A stretch of DNA of 64,000 nucleotides, taken from positions 1 through 64,000 of the forward strand of contig ONEF01000002.1 of assembly GCA_900316795.1 (NCBI GenBank), given 5' to 3'. The notes beneath the pieces were generated by a model. It did not search any database and had not been told where the DNA came from. It saw nothing but the letters and a program-made list of their open reading frames with translations. Position numbers and translations under genes: made by a program. Positions 50,736 through 60,977 of this stretch are shown here, one piece after another. Within the stretch, counting starts at the first letter, position 1. Each line of letters begins with the position of its first letter. Origin of the DNA: an uncultured Bacteroidales bacterium (GTDB lineage: Bacteria > Bacteroidota > Bacteroidia > Bacteroidales > UBA932).

Positions 50736-51968
50736 CTACCAGTTCAGGATTTTCTTGAAGTCGTACTTCTCCGGATCCGGCACATACTTCTTGGCGGCCT
50801 CGTAATCTGCAGGCGTGATGTAGTGCATAATGTACTCGAAAATCATATTGACCTTGTCCTGATGGATGTTAACTCCTCTAGGAGGTATCTTTCCTGTTGC
50901 AGGATCCTGCATATCCTTCAGGTACAGACTCTTTATGTTTCCGTTCAGATCCAGATAGACCATACATCCGGTTATGCCCTGCTTGAAGAGTTTATATACT
51001 CCCATACCAAGCTCCGTGCAATATACAAGGTCGTATGCGTGAGGGGTGATGCAACGGATTTCATATCCGATTTCCACCGGGCGGATTTTCACCTTCAGGC
51101 CCAGCTGACTGAGCTTGACGTCAAGGATATCGTTGAACATCTGTGCTTTGGAGATCTTGCCCAGTTCAGGATGGCCGTGCTCGTCATAAGAGAAGCGGAC
51201 TCCGTAGTTCTTGAGCTCTTCCGGAGAGAAGCCTTCGAAAACGCCTTCGGAAATGATGATCGCACCATAGTCAATACCCAGAATCTTCCTCTTGATGATG
51301 GCGGAAACTGCCATGTTGAGAATCTTCTCCACTGAAATGTCGCTCTTGTTGAACATTTCAGGAATCACGATCATCGGGAAATGGTTGGTATATCCGATAG
51401 CCAGGGCAAGGTGTCCTGCGCTTCTTCCCATAGCCGAAATCACAAACCAGTTGTGTGAAGTACGTGCGTCTTCGTAAACTGTCGCGGCAATCCTGGAACC
51501 TTCTCCCTTTGCACTCTGGTATCCGAACGTAGGGATGTTCTGAGGAAGAGGAAGGTCATTGTCTATAGTCTTTGGAACGTGTATGTTGGCAATAGGGAAA
51601 TTCTTCTCCTTGAGGAACTTTGCTATGCGGTTGGCGGTAGAGGCGGTATCGTCTCCGCCAATTGTTACCAGCAGTTCTATGTTGTTATCCTGGAAGAACT
51701 TGAGGTTGAAGTTCTTGTCGAAATCTTCCTGAGTAGGTTTGAAACGGCTCATAACCAGGAATGATCCTCCGCGATTGAATATGTCGTCTGCCTTGAAGAA
51801 GTCAAGTTCCACAAAGTTTGGATCCGGTGAAAACAAGCCCTTGTAGCCCCCGTGAAGGCCCAATACTCGATAACCGTTGCTGATGAAAGTCTTGGTGATA
51901 CTGCCTACCACAGTATTCATTCCCGGGGCGGGTCCGCCACCGGTGAGGATAACTATTGATTTCTGCAT
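50736..51968 (-). CDS. 6-phosphofructokinase, pyrophosphate-dependent type
   Basis: 410 residues from the ATG at 51968. ILTGGGPAPGMNTVVG is the phosphoryl-donor loop. GGDD at about 104-107 has Asp where ATP-PFKs have Gly, and VPKTIDND (131-138) has Lys where ATP enzymes have Gly. These two changes are the known mark of PPi-dependent phosphofructokinases. It makes fructose 1,6-bisphosphate reversibly with PPi, saving ATP in fermentation. Its promoter and that of ligA lie back to back within 30 bases. Confidence 0.92.
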   Translation of the reverse strand: MQKSIVILTGGGPAPGMNTVVGSITKTFISNGYRVLGLHGGYKGLFSPDPNFVELDFFKADDIFNRGGSFLVMSRFKPTQEDFDKNFNLKFFQDNNIELLVTIGGDDTASTANRIAKFLKEKNFPIANIHVPKTIDNDLPLPQNIPTFGYQSAKGEGSRIAATVYEDARTSHNWFVISAMGRSAGHLALAIGYTNHFPMIVIPEMFNKSDISVEKILNMAVSAIIKRKILGIDYGAIIISEGVFEGFSPEELKNYGVRFSYDEHGHPELGKISKAQMFNDILDVKLSQLGLKVKIRPVEIGYEIRCITPHAYDLVYCTELGMGVYKLFKQGITGCMVYLDLNGNIKSLYLKDMQDPATGKIPPRGVNIHQDKVNMIFEYIMHYITPADYEAAKKYVPDPEKYDFKKILNW

Positions 51969-51992
51969 AATACGATAACTATAAATCGGGGG

Positions 51993-52000
51993 CAAATGTA
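51993..52000 (-). promoter_or_regulatory. -7 element TACATTTG of the phosphofructokinase gene
   Basis: A perfect TAnnTTTG on the minus strand, 24 bases before the ATG at 51968, 12 bases from the divergent ligA element. Confidence 0.65.
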
Positions 52001-52012
52001 CCATTTTTTTGT

Positions 52013-52020
52013 TATATTTG
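52013..52020 (+). promoter_or_regulatory. -7 element TATATTTG of ligA
   Basis: A perfect TAnnTTTG on the plus strand, 18 bases before the ATG at 52039. It excludes the longer start at 52009, which lies upstream of the element. Confidence 0.7.
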
Positions 52021-52038
52021 GCGTTTGTACAAAACTAT

Positions 52039-54087
52039 ATGGATAGAGAACAAGCAAAAAACCGGATAACCCAACTGAGGGATGAGATAAATGCCCACAA
52101 CAGGCATTACTACATAGAAAACTCCCCCACTGTTTCAGACTATGAGTTCGACCTTCTTCTGAGAGAACTCACAGAGCTGGAGAACCTGTATCCTGAGTTC
52201 AGGAGTGCAGACTCACCTACCGCCAAGGTAGGAAGCGACCTGGAAACAGAGAACGCTCCCTTCAAGCAATACCCTCACCTCCATCCAATGCTCTCATTGG
52301 CTAATACTTACAGCATAGAGGAGCTACGGGAATTTGATTCCAGGACCAGAAAAAGCACCGTTTCCCGTTTCTCCTACAACTGCGAGCTCAAGTTCGACGG
52401 AACCGGAATAAACTTGCTCTATCGCAACGGGATCCTGGTCAGGGCCCTTACCAGAGGAGACGGAACGACAGGAGACGATGTAACACGCAACGTAAAGACC
52501 ATCAAGGCAATACCCATACAACTGAATCCCGGCTCCAATTATCCTGACGAGTTTGAGATAAGGGGAGAGATTTACATGCCTTTTGACTCCTTCAACAAGC
52601 TCAACTACCAGAGAGAGCTGGATGAGGAGCCTCTGTTTGCAAATCCCAGGAACGCCGCGGCAGGCTCCCTGAAGATGCTTTCTCCAAAAGCCGTATCTTC
52701 AAGAGGGCTGGCATGCGTGCTTTATCATCTCATTGCCCCCGGATATGAAGATTCCCTTCACAGCAAATCGCTTGAAGATGCCGCCAGCTGGGGCCTGCCG
52801 ATATCAGAGCACTCCAGAAGATGTACAGACATAGACCAAGTCGTTGAATACATCAAGGAATGGGACGAGAAAAGACACTCCCTTCCATTCCCTACGGACG
52901 GCGTGGTGGTCAAGGTGGACCAGTACGCCGTCCAGAGAGAACTCGGTTTCACTGCAAAGACACCAAGATGGGCAGTAGCCTACAAGTTCAAGCCGGAAGA
53001 AGCTCTGACAAAGATAGAGTCCATTGACTACCAGGTAGGAAGGACCGGAGCCGTAACTCCCGTCGCCAATCTTTCCCCGGTACAGTTGAGCGGGACAACC
53101 GTAAAAAGGGCCACACTGCACAACGCGGACCAGATGGAAATCCTGGACATAAGGGTCGGAGATTATGTATATGTAGAAAAAGGCGGAGAAATTATCCCCA
53201 AGATCACCCGTGTGGAGCTTTCCAGAAGAAACCCTGAAAGCACTCCGGAAACATTCCCCGCCCACTGTCCGTCCTGCGGAAGCCCTTTGGTCAGAGACCC
53301 TGAACAGGCAAAGTTCTTCTGCCCCAACTCAGACGGTTGCCCGCCTCAGATAGAAGGCAAGTTCATACACTTCGCCTCCCGCAAGGCGATGGATATAAAC
53401 ATAGGAGAAGTTGCGGTACATCAGCTTGTCGCCAAAGAGTACGTGAAGGAACTCCAAGACCTCTACTCCTTGGATGACCTGCAGATGCTGAGCCTGGACA
53501 AATGGAAAGGAAAGAGTGTGGAGAATTTCAGGGCGTCTCTGGAGAAATCCAAACAAGTTCCTTTCCACAGGGTACTGTATGCGTTGGGAATCAGAAACAT
53601 AGGAGAAACAACAGCCAAGACGTTGGCTACCGCCTTCAAGAACATAGACGCCCTTGCCTCCGCCACCAGAGAACAACTGCTGGCGGTGGAAGATGTCGGA
53701 GACACACTTGTGGATTCCATCACCAACTGGTTCCAGGAGCCAAGACATCGGGCGACGGTAGAAGCATTGAAGAAAGCCGGACTGCAGTTTGCCGTCGAGG
53801 ACAAAGCCCCTGTATCGGACACTCTGAAGGGAATGACAATCATGATTACCGGAAACTATTCGGTTTCCAGGGAAACCATGAAATACTATATAGAAGCCCA
53901 TAGCGGCAAGGTTGGCAGCAGCGTAACTTCCTCAACCACATACCTTGTAGCCGGAACAAAAGCCGGAAGCGCAAAACTGGAGAAAGCCCGCAAAATGGGA
54001 ATCCCGGTCATATCGGAAGAAGAGTTCTACAAAATAGCCAACCCCGAAAGAGAAAACATCGCTGACGATAAAGATGATTTAATATAA
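52039..54087 (+). CDS. ligA: NAD-dependent DNA ligase LigA
   Basis: 682 residues from the ATG at 52039 (MDREQAKNRI), the family's usual start. Ia domain: RHYYIENSPTVSDYEFD. Adenylation site: CELKFDG, Lys118. The OB fold follows, then a four-Cys zinc finger CPSCGSPL ... FFCPNSDGC at about 410-434. Helix-hairpin-helix repeats (ALGIRNIGETTAKTLAT) come next, and a BRCT domain at about 595-668 (LKGMTIMITGNYSVSRETMK). Joins nicks in replication and repair. First gene of a long same-strand run. Confidence 0.97.
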   Translation: MDREQAKNRITQLRDEINAHNRHYYIENSPTVSDYEFDLLLRELTELENLYPEFRSADSPTAKVGSDLETENAPFKQYPHLHPMLSLANTYSIEELREFDSRTRKSTVSRFSYNCELKFDGTGINLLYRNGILVRALTRGDGTTGDDVTRNVKTIKAIPIQLNPGSNYPDEFEIRGEIYMPFDSFNKLNYQRELDEEPLFANPRNAAAGSLKMLSPKAVSSRGLACVLYHLIAPGYEDSLHSKSLEDAASWGLPISEHSRRCTDIDQVVEYIKEWDEKRHSLPFPTDGVVVKVDQYAVQRELGFTAKTPRWAVAYKFKPEEALTKIESIDYQVGRTGAVTPVANLSPVQLSGTTVKRATLHNADQMEILDIRVGDYVYVEKGGEIIPKITRVELSRRNPESTPETFPAHCPSCGSPLVRDPEQAKFFCPNSDGCPPQIEGKFIHFASRKAMDINIGEVAVHQLVAKEYVKELQDLYSLDDLQMLSLDKWKGKSVENFRASLEKSKQVPFHRVLYALGIRNIGETTAKTLATAFKNIDALASATREQLLAVEDVGDTLVDSITNWFQEPRHRATVEALKKAGLQFAVEDKAPVSDTLKGMTIMITGNYSVSRETMKYYIEAHSGKVGSSVTSSTTYLVAGTKAGSAKLEKARKMGIPVISEEEFYKIANPERENIADDKDDLI

Positions 54088-54110
54088 AGAACACTTAAAA
54101 TACAGAAACA

Positions 54111-55313
54111 ATGAGAATTGCAAAAGTTACTGAAAGGATAAGCTACATTGGCGTGAACGACCGCCGCACTGCTCTTTTTGAGAACAACTGGCCTATTCCT
54201 TACGGAGTTTCTTATAACTCATACATAATCAAAGACAAGAAAAACGTGCTGATAGACACCGTAGAATACGGCTCAGACGGAGATTTCCTTTCCAAGATCG
54301 AGGCTGTACTTGAAGGTGGGAGCCTCGACTATCTGGTTGTAAACCACATGGAACCTGACCATTCCGGAATGATGAAAAGCGTGCTTGCAAAGTACCCGTC
54401 AGCCAAACTGATAGGAAACGCCAAGACATTCGAACTCATTCAGAAATACTATGGGATTTCTCAGGAACACTTCATGCAGGTATCAGACGGAGAGGAACTT
54501 AACATAGGCAGCGGAGTCCTCAAGTTCGTTTTCGTGCCTTGGGTACACTGGCCGGAGACGATGGTGACATTGGATGTCAAGGATTCTGTGCTTTTCAGCT
54601 GCGACGCCTTTGGAGGTTACGGCAGCCTTGACGGTGGCATATTTGACTCAGACTACAATATGGATGAGATGTTCCTCCCTGAGATGAGACGCTACTACTC
54701 CAATATTGTTGCCAAATACAACCAGATGGTAACCAGAGCTATAGCCAAGCTGGCAGGAGTGCCTGTCAAGATGATAGCCCCTTCCCACGGAGTTGTGTGG
54801 AAGGAGGATCCGGCCAAGGTTATCGGCCTTTATTCAGACTGGGCGGCTTCCAAAGCGGAAGAAGGAGTTGTGATAGCCTACGCCTCAATGTACGGCAATA
54901 CGGCCAACCTTGCAGACCAGATAGGAGCAAGACTGTCAGAATGTGGAATCAGGAACGTCAGGACTTATGATGTTTCCAGAACCAATGTTTCCTATATCCT
55001 CAGCGATATTATGCGCTACAAAGGATTCATCCTCGGAACCTGCGCCTACAACACCTTCATGCACCCGATGATGGAGCATCTCTGCAATGAACTCAGGATA
55101 ATGTCTCCTAAGGGGAAGGTAATGGGCATATTCGGAACCAGCGGCTGGAACGGAGCAGGTGCCAAAGCCCTCTCAAAATTTGCGGAAGAAGCCAAACTGA
55201 ACGTTGTCTCCCCTACCGTAGAGGCCTTCGGAGAGCCGACCTGCGAGAAGATAAATGCCTCCTTGGAAGAATTTGCAAAGACATTCGTTGAAGCTCTCAA
55301 GACAAACGGTTAA
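54111..55313 (+). CDS. Flavodiiron protein (FprA, A-type flavoprotein)
   Basis: 400 residues. The metallo-beta-lactamase part has the diiron ligands in HMEPDHSG (His79, Glu81, Asp83), with HWPETMVTLD and SCDAFGGYG following and SHGVVWKEDP as the last His. The flavodoxin part begins at about 255 (VVIAYASMYGNTANLADQIG). It reduces O2 to water, or NO, with electrons from rubredoxin; a rubredoxin gene is at 22160-22321. It lies 23 bases after ligA and 12 before hydG. Confidence 0.95.
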   Translation: MRIAKVTERISYIGVNDRRTALFENNWPIPYGVSYNSYIIKDKKNVLIDTVEYGSDGDFLSKIEAVLEGGSLDYLVVNHMEPDHSGMMKSVLAKYPSAKLIGNAKTFELIQKYYGISQEHFMQVSDGEELNIGSGVLKFVFVPWVHWPETMVTLDVKDSVLFSCDAFGGYGSLDGGIFDSDYNMDEMFLPEMRRYYSNIVAKYNQMVTRAIAKLAGVPVKMIAPSHGVVWKEDPAKVIGLYSDWAASKAEEGVVIAYASMYGNTANLADQIGARLSECGIRNVRTYDVSRTNVSYILSDIMRYKGFILGTCAYNTFMHPMMEHLCNELRIMSPKGKVMGIFGTSGWNGAGAKALSKFAEEAKLNVVSPTVEAFGEPTCEKINASLEEFAKTFVEALKTNG

Positions 55314-55325
55314 TACTGTATCGAT

Positions 55326-56747
55326 ATGGCTTACAAGATGGACAAGACTTTAAGCAAGGGGGCTTTTGATTTCATAGACGCCCCCGGTATCGCTAAGCTT
55401 CTTTCACAAAAGAAGGAAGACAAGTTCCTGTACAGGGAGATTTTTGCCAAGTCTCTGGAGAAGAATCCGTTGACTCTTGACGAGACAGCCTCACTCCTGG
55501 CCATAAGAAGCGAGGAAGGACGGCAGGAACTGTTCCAGGCGGCAAGAGACCTCAAAAGAATTATTTACGGCAACAGGATAGTGCTTTTCGCACCGCTTTA
55601 CATAGGAAACCTCTGTATCAACGACTGCGCCTACTGCGGATTCAAGAAATCTTCAAAAACTACTGTAAGAAAAACTCTTACTACTGATGAGATTGTCAGC
55701 GAGGTGAAAGCGCTGGAGGATGAGGGGCAGAAGAGGCTGATTCTCGTGTTCGGTGAGTCTCCACTCTACAGCCCTGATTTCATAGCCAACTGCGTCAGGA
55801 CGGTTTACTCCGTGCGTAGCGGCAACGGCTCCATAAGGAGGGTGAACATCAACGCCGCGCCTCTGGACGTGGCCGGATACAAGACCATAAAGGCCGAGGG
55901 CATAGGTACTTACCAGATTTTCCAGGAGACCTACCACAGGGAGTCCTATGCCAAGTACCATCCGGCAAATACGGTAAAAGGAGATTTCATGTGGAGGCTG
56001 GACGGCCTGGACAGGGCCTTTGAAGCCGGAATAGACGATCTGGGCATTGGCGCCCTGATCGGCCTGTATGACTGGCGCTTCGAAGTGATGGGCCTGGTCA
56101 GCCATGCCATCCATCTGAAAGACAAGTTCGGAGTGGGCCCGCATACCATCAGCTTCCCAAGGATCCAGCCGGCCAACGGACTGGAGTTGGACCTTCCTTA
56201 CAGATGCTCTGACGAAGATTTCAAGCAGCTGGTGGCAACATTGAGGCTGGCCGTTCCTTATACGGGCATGATAATGACGGCAAGGGAGAACCCTCAGGTA
56301 AGGAACGAAGTCATCCATTTCGGAGTCAGTCAGATAGATGCAGGAACACACCTGGAAATAGGAGGCTATAACGAGAAAAAACAAGGCCAGAGCCTGGAAA
56401 GAGAGCAGTTCCAGGTAGGAGACACCAGGGGACTGGACGAGGCTGCCAGATGGCTTATGGAAGAAGGTTTCATTCCAAGTTTCTGCACTTCCTGCTACCG
56501 CAGCGGGAGGACCGGAGAGCACTTCATGGAGTTCGCCATTCCCGGCTTCATCAAGAAGTTCTGCACCCCCAACGCCCTGTTGACACTTGCCGAGTATCTT
56601 GAAGACTATGCCTCTGAAAAGACAAGGGAAGAAGGCAGGATCCTTATCGGCAAGGAAATGGAACAAATAGAGGAAGGTCCGTGGAAAGAGAAAATCAAAG
56701 AACGGCTGAAGAAAATCGCCGAAGGAGAAAGAGACCTGAGATTATAA
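55326..56747 (+). CDS. hydG: HydG, radical SAM [FeFe]-hydrogenase H-cluster maturase
   Basis: 473 residues. The radical SAM cluster is CINDCAYCGF (CX3CX2C, Cys97, Cys101, Cys104). The auxiliary cluster in the C-terminus is CX2CX22C (FCTSCYRSG ... KKFC, about 386-412), the HydG hallmark that builds the Fe(CO)2(CN) synthon from tyrosine. HINAAPLDVAG and GIGALIGLYDWRFEVMG support the TIM barrel. HydE, HydF and the hydrogenase are not in this window. Confidence 0.95.
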   Translation: MAYKMDKTLSKGAFDFIDAPGIAKLLSQKKEDKFLYREIFAKSLEKNPLTLDETASLLAIRSEEGRQELFQAARDLKRIIYGNRIVLFAPLYIGNLCINDCAYCGFKKSSKTTVRKTLTTDEIVSEVKALEDEGQKRLILVFGESPLYSPDFIANCVRTVYSVRSGNGSIRRVNINAAPLDVAGYKTIKAEGIGTYQIFQETYHRESYAKYHPANTVKGDFMWRLDGLDRAFEAGIDDLGIGALIGLYDWRFEVMGLVSHAIHLKDKFGVGPHTISFPRIQPANGLELDLPYRCSDEDFKQLVATLRLAVPYTGMIMTARENPQVRNEVIHFGVSQIDAGTHLEIGGYNEKKQGQSLEREQFQVGDTRGLDEAARWLMEEGFIPSFCTSCYRSGRTGEHFMEFAIPGFIKKFCTPNALLTLAEYLEDYASEKTREEGRILIGKEMEQIEEGPWKEKIKERLKKIAEGERDLRL

Positions 56748-56765
56748 GCGAGTTATCTAGAGACT

Positions 56766-59048
56766 ATGAGCGAATTTACCAGAGAAGACAACGAATTGAT
56801 AGAACGCGAGTTCGAACAACTCAGGCTAGCGGCACTCAGAAGGTGCGCCTCCCAGGAGGAGTACGAGGGCGTGCTCAAGGCGTTTGAATTTGCCAACGAA
56901 GCCCATAAAGGCGTAAGGAGGCGTTCCGGAGAGCCATACATCATCCACCCTATCGCTGTCGCCAAGATTGTCGTGCAGGAAATCGGGCTGGGTTACAAGT
57001 CCATTGTAGCCGCTCTACTCCACGATGTGGTGGAAGATACGGAATACACCACAGAAGATGTGGAAAGGCTCTTCGGAAGCAAGATAGCATCTCTGGTGGA
57101 CGGGCTTACCAAAATCAAATCTGCCATTGACAGCAAGATAGAGGAGGACAAATCAGAAAAATCCATACAGGCGGAAAATTTCAAGAGGATACTTCTGACC
57201 CTCAACGATGACGTAAGAGTCATACTCATCAAACTTGCAGACAGGCTGCACAATCTCAGGACCATTGACTCAATGCCCGAGAGGAAACAGGACAAGATCC
57301 TCAGCGAAACAATGTACATCTTCATTCCTCTTGCCCACAGGCTAGGCCTTTACAGCATCAAGAGCGAGATGGAGAACATCTGGCTGAAATTCCGTCAGCC
57401 GGAACAGTACAATGAAATAAGCCGCAGAATCCAGGAATATTCACGGGAGAAAGGCGGAAGCATAGACAAGTTCATAGAACCTATATCAAAGCTACTGGAA
57501 AGCGCCCGCTACAAGTTCACCATAAACAAGAGAATAAAGACTCCATATTCTGTCTGGAACAAGATGCAGACAAAAGGGATTCCTTTTGAAGAGATTTACG
57601 ACCTGTTTGCAGTAAGGATAGTGTTCACTCCCAAGAAGGGAAGCTCCGAAAGGAAGCAATGCTGGGACATCTACTCTCTCATATCCGAGGACTACCTGTC
57701 CAACACCGATCGCATAAGGGACTGGGTAAGTACACCTAAATCAAATGGTTACGAAGCACTGCACTGTACCCTTATGAGTCCGCACGGAGGATGGGTGGAA
57801 GTCCAGATAAGAACGGTGAGGATGGACGCCATCGCTGAGAAAGGAGTTGCAGCCCACTGGAATTACAAGGGAGATAAGATCAACAACTCCGAAAACGAAC
57901 TGGACAACTGGCTGAATATGGTAAGGGAAGTTTTGGAGAACCCTGATGTCAATGCGCTGGAGTTCCTGGATAACTTCCATACTGGACTGATGTCCAAAGA
58001 GATATACGCCTTCACTCCAGCAGGTGAGGCCAAGAGGCTGGAGAAAGGTTCAACTGTTCTGGACTTTGCATACGCCATCCATTCCGAAATCGGGAACAGG
58101 GCTATTGCCGCCAAGGTAAACCTCAAGCTTGTACCGATTTCATACGAGCTCCGCAACGGAGACCAGGTGGAGATCATAACGGCAGACTCCCAGAAACCAC
58201 AGAGGCAGTGGCTTGAGTTTGCAAAGACCGCCAAGGCCAGGAACATGATTCTGGACAGCATCAAAGGTGACATAAAGGACACCATCAAGAAAGGCCAGGA
58301 GATCCTGGAGCAGGAACTTGTAAAACTGGGGGTAAAGCAGCATATCAGGGTTCTGAAGAAGCTGATCGCCGAGTTCAAGGTAAGCAACAAGGACGAACTG
58401 TACAGCAAAATAGGATCAGGGCTGATAGACCTTTCCAACCTGGAAGAGATACTGAAGAAAAACAAGGAGAACAAACTTGTGCAGTTCTGGAACCTCCAGT
58501 TCTTCAGCGGAAAAGAAAAGAATGGAGACGAAGGGCAGGACCATCCGGCGGAAAACGGGAAAATAGACAAGCACAAAGATTACCTGCTCAAGGAAAACCC
58601 TATAGACAAAACCCTGACATACAAGGTTGCAGACTGTTGCAACCCTATTCCCGGAGATCCGATAATCGGATTCATAGATGAAGACGGCCAGGTGGTCATC
58701 CACAAGAAAGTCTGCCCTAGGGCCATTTCACTTGCATCCACAAACGGAGGAAACATCATTAACGCCAAATGGACAAAACACACCATCCTGTCTTTTCTGG
58801 CCAGGATCGAGATGAAGGGAATAGACAGGCTCGGCATTGTAAACGACATCACCAGATACATAACCCTGATACTGTCCGTGAATATCCGCAAGCTTTTCTT
58901 TGAGACTCACGATGGCGTATTCTATGGATATATAGACCTTTACGTACACAACACCAACGACCTGGAAGAAATCATAAAGAACATTGAGAACATCAAGGGA
59001 ATAGAAACAGCCGCCAGGGTTGATGTCAAAGAGGAGGAAAAATCATGA
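56766..59048 (+). CDS. rel: Bifunctional (p)ppGpp synthetase/hydrolase
   Basis: 760 residues. HD hydrolase domain: GEPYIIHPIAVAKIV, AALLHDVVEDT and KLADRLHNLRTI. Synthetase: YDLFAVRIVFTPKKG and WVSTPKSNGYEALHCTL. TGS domain at about 400-460 (IYAFTPAGEAKRLEKGSTVL). C-terminal zinc-finger/ACT region (VADCCNPIPGDPIIGF, ARIEMKGIDRLGIVNDITRY). All key HD residues and the synthetase loop are present, so both activities are expected. Its last four bases overlap the next start. Confidence 0.95.
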   Translation: MSEFTREDNELIEREFEQLRLAALRRCASQEEYEGVLKAFEFANEAHKGVRRRSGEPYIIHPIAVAKIVVQEIGLGYKSIVAALLHDVVEDTEYTTEDVERLFGSKIASLVDGLTKIKSAIDSKIEEDKSEKSIQAENFKRILLTLNDDVRVILIKLADRLHNLRTIDSMPERKQDKILSETMYIFIPLAHRLGLYSIKSEMENIWLKFRQPEQYNEISRRIQEYSREKGGSIDKFIEPISKLLESARYKFTINKRIKTPYSVWNKMQTKGIPFEEIYDLFAVRIVFTPKKGSSERKQCWDIYSLISEDYLSNTDRIRDWVSTPKSNGYEALHCTLMSPHGGWVEVQIRTVRMDAIAEKGVAAHWNYKGDKINNSENELDNWLNMVREVLENPDVNALEFLDNFHTGLMSKEIYAFTPAGEAKRLEKGSTVLDFAYAIHSEIGNRAIAAKVNLKLVPISYELRNGDQVEIITADSQKPQRQWLEFAKTAKARNMILDSIKGDIKDTIKKGQEILEQELVKLGVKQHIRVLKKLIAEFKVSNKDELYSKIGSGLIDLSNLEEILKKNKENKLVQFWNLQFFSGKEKNGDEGQDHPAENGKIDKHKDYLLKENPIDKTLTYKVADCCNPIPGDPIIGFIDEDGQVVIHKKVCPRAISLASTNGGNIINAKWTKHTILSFLARIEMKGIDRLGIVNDITRYITLILSVNIRKLFFETHDGVFYGYIDLYVHNTNDLEEIIKNIENIKGIETAARVDVKEEEKS

Positions 59049-60976
59049 GATACAGAATTATAATCCGCACTCTGGCAGCAGCTGCCGCGGCCGTTGCATA
59101 CACGGTGGCCTCCTTCAGTTGCGCCAACACATCCAAAGGCCCGTCCGGAGGCCCGAAAGATACCATTCCGCCTGTAGTGGTCGGCATCGCCCCTGAGGTC
59201 CCAATGAAGTCTTTCCCTGTGAACAAAGGCAAGATTGTGGTGACGTTCAACGAATATGTGCAGCTCAAGAACCCTTATCAGGAAGTCTTGCTTTCACCTC
59301 CTACCAAAAAGAAGCCTCAGGCAAAGATCAAGAAGAAAAGTGTGGTTGTGACCTTTGAAGACACCCTCAAAAACGACCAGACTTACACCTTGCTTTTCGG
59401 ACAGGCCATATCGGACGTAAACGAAGGCAACCAGTTCAACAACTACTCTCTGATGTTTTCTACAGGCGAGCAGTTCGATTCTCTGATAATCAGCGGCACC
59501 GTAATGGATTACGCAACTTTGCTGCCTCAAAAGGGTATGGTGGTTGCGCTTTACCTCAATCCTACAGATTCATGCCTGATCAAAACACTTCCGGATGCAG
59601 TGGCCAAAACAGACGACTGGGGATATTTCTGCGTGCAGGGCCTTAAAGGGGTTCCTTATTCACTGTATGCACTTGAGGACAAGAACAACAACCAGCTGTA
59701 TGACAGAGGCGGCGAGAAAGCCGGATTCTGCGACACCACCATTACCCCTGACATTGTGGGCAAACCTGACATGCCACAGATCAAGATGATGGATATGAAA
59801 GATACACTGGCTTGCCTTTCCAGACCTAGCCAGACGGACATTTACATATTCAAAGAAACGCTGAGCAGCCAATACATTGAAAATTCAGGAAGGATTTCAG
59901 AAAGAGAGTGCTTCATAAAATTCAGGGCCGCAAACCCTCAGATAGACACATTCAGGATCAAAGGTGTTTTTGATGACCGCATCATCCGCCAGTTCAATCC
60001 TGAAGGAGACTCGCTTACATTCTGGATCAACGACCAAAGACCTGTAGCTGACACCCTTTTCCTGAGAATCAACTATATGAAAACAGATTCTACCGGAAAG
60101 CTTGTACCTTTCGGAGAAAACATCAAACTCGTCAAGCCGTTTGACAAGAGCCAGCTCACCGATGCGGAAAAGGGAGACCCGAACAAATCCGGACTTACCA
60201 ACGACTATCTGCGGAACCTCGGCAACACCCGTGGCGACCGCAACCGCAACCCATTCGGCAACAATGACAACGGAAAGAAGGATGAACTGGAAAAACCGGA
60301 CAAGAAGAACCAGGAGAGGAAAGATCTCCTGAAGATGAAACTGACGGTTGACGGAAAGACTGTGGAAAACCGAGGCATAGAGCTGGAATTCCCTACTCCT
60401 CTGATACAGGCCAACAAAGACTCCATCACATTTACATCCAAGACTCCAAGAGGCGTAGTTTCCGATGTCAGATTCACTCTTGAAAGAGATTCTTCCAATA
60501 TGCTTAAATACAAGATCCAGTCTGAAGAACCTTACAAGACCGGCAACGAGTACAAGATAAGCATCAAGACTGCTACATTCAAGGATATCAACTCTTTCAC
60601 AAACGACTCCACATTCCGCACATTCTCTCTCCCTACGGACGACAAGCTGTGCAGCATAACCCTGGAGATAACCGGAACCGAAAAACAGGAATACATCGTT
60701 GAACTTGTAAATGAGAAAAGAGACAAAGTCTTCCTCAGCCACAAGATATCCGGAGACTGCAACCTTCTTTTCCCTTACCTCAACGCCGGTGTATATTCTT
60801 TCAGGATCACCCAAGATGTAAACCATAACGGCAAACTGGACGTCGGAGACATCGTCAAGAGAATCCCTCCGGAGAAGGCCAGACTTCTCAAGATGCCTGA
60901 CGGAAAAGTCATCATAAAGCTCAACGAGCAGACAGACCTGACTCAGAGCGTGGACCTTAAAACCTTGTTCAGATAA
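59045..60976 (+). CDS. Big_5 (Ig-like) domain lipoprotein
   Basis: 643 residues. An N-terminal hydrophobic stretch ends at FSC (Cys26). Then comes NTSKGPSGGPKDTIPPVVVG, the usual head of Bacteroidota Big_5 (PF13205) proteins. The Ig-like strand set is VVTFNEYVQLKNPYQEVLLS, VVTFEDTLKNDQTYTLLFG and NYSLMFSTGEQFD. A Lys/Asn/Asp-rich spacer (GDRNRNPFGNNDNGKKDELE) divides two beta-rich halves. It is a periplasm-facing or surface lipoprotein of unknown job. Starts within the end of the rel gene. Confidence 0.85.
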   Translation: MRYRIIIRTLAAAAAAVAYTVASFSCANTSKGPSGGPKDTIPPVVVGIAPEVPMKSFPVNKGKIVVTFNEYVQLKNPYQEVLLSPPTKKKPQAKIKKKSVVVTFEDTLKNDQTYTLLFGQAISDVNEGNQFNNYSLMFSTGEQFDSLIISGTVMDYATLLPQKGMVVALYLNPTDSCLIKTLPDAVAKTDDWGYFCVQGLKGVPYSLYALEDKNNNQLYDRGGEKAGFCDTTITPDIVGKPDMPQIKMMDMKDTLACLSRPSQTDIYIFKETLSSQYIENSGRISERECFIKFRAANPQIDTFRIKGVFDDRIIRQFNPEGDSLTFWINDQRPVADTLFLRINYMKTDSTGKLVPFGENIKLVKPFDKSQLTDAEKGDPNKSGLTNDYLRNLGNTRGDRNRNPFGNNDNGKKDELEKPDKKNQERKDLLKMKLTVDGKTVENRGIELEFPTPLIQANKDSITFTSKTPRGVVSDVRFTLERDSSNMLKYKIQSEEPYKTGNEYKISIKTATFKDINSFTNDSTFRTFSLPTDDKLCSITLEITGTEKQEYIVELVNEKRDKVFLSHKISGDCNLLFPYLNAGVYSFRITQDVNHNGKLDVGDIVKRIPPEKARLLKMPDGKVIIKLNEQTDLTQSVDLKTLFR

Positions 60977-60977
60977 T

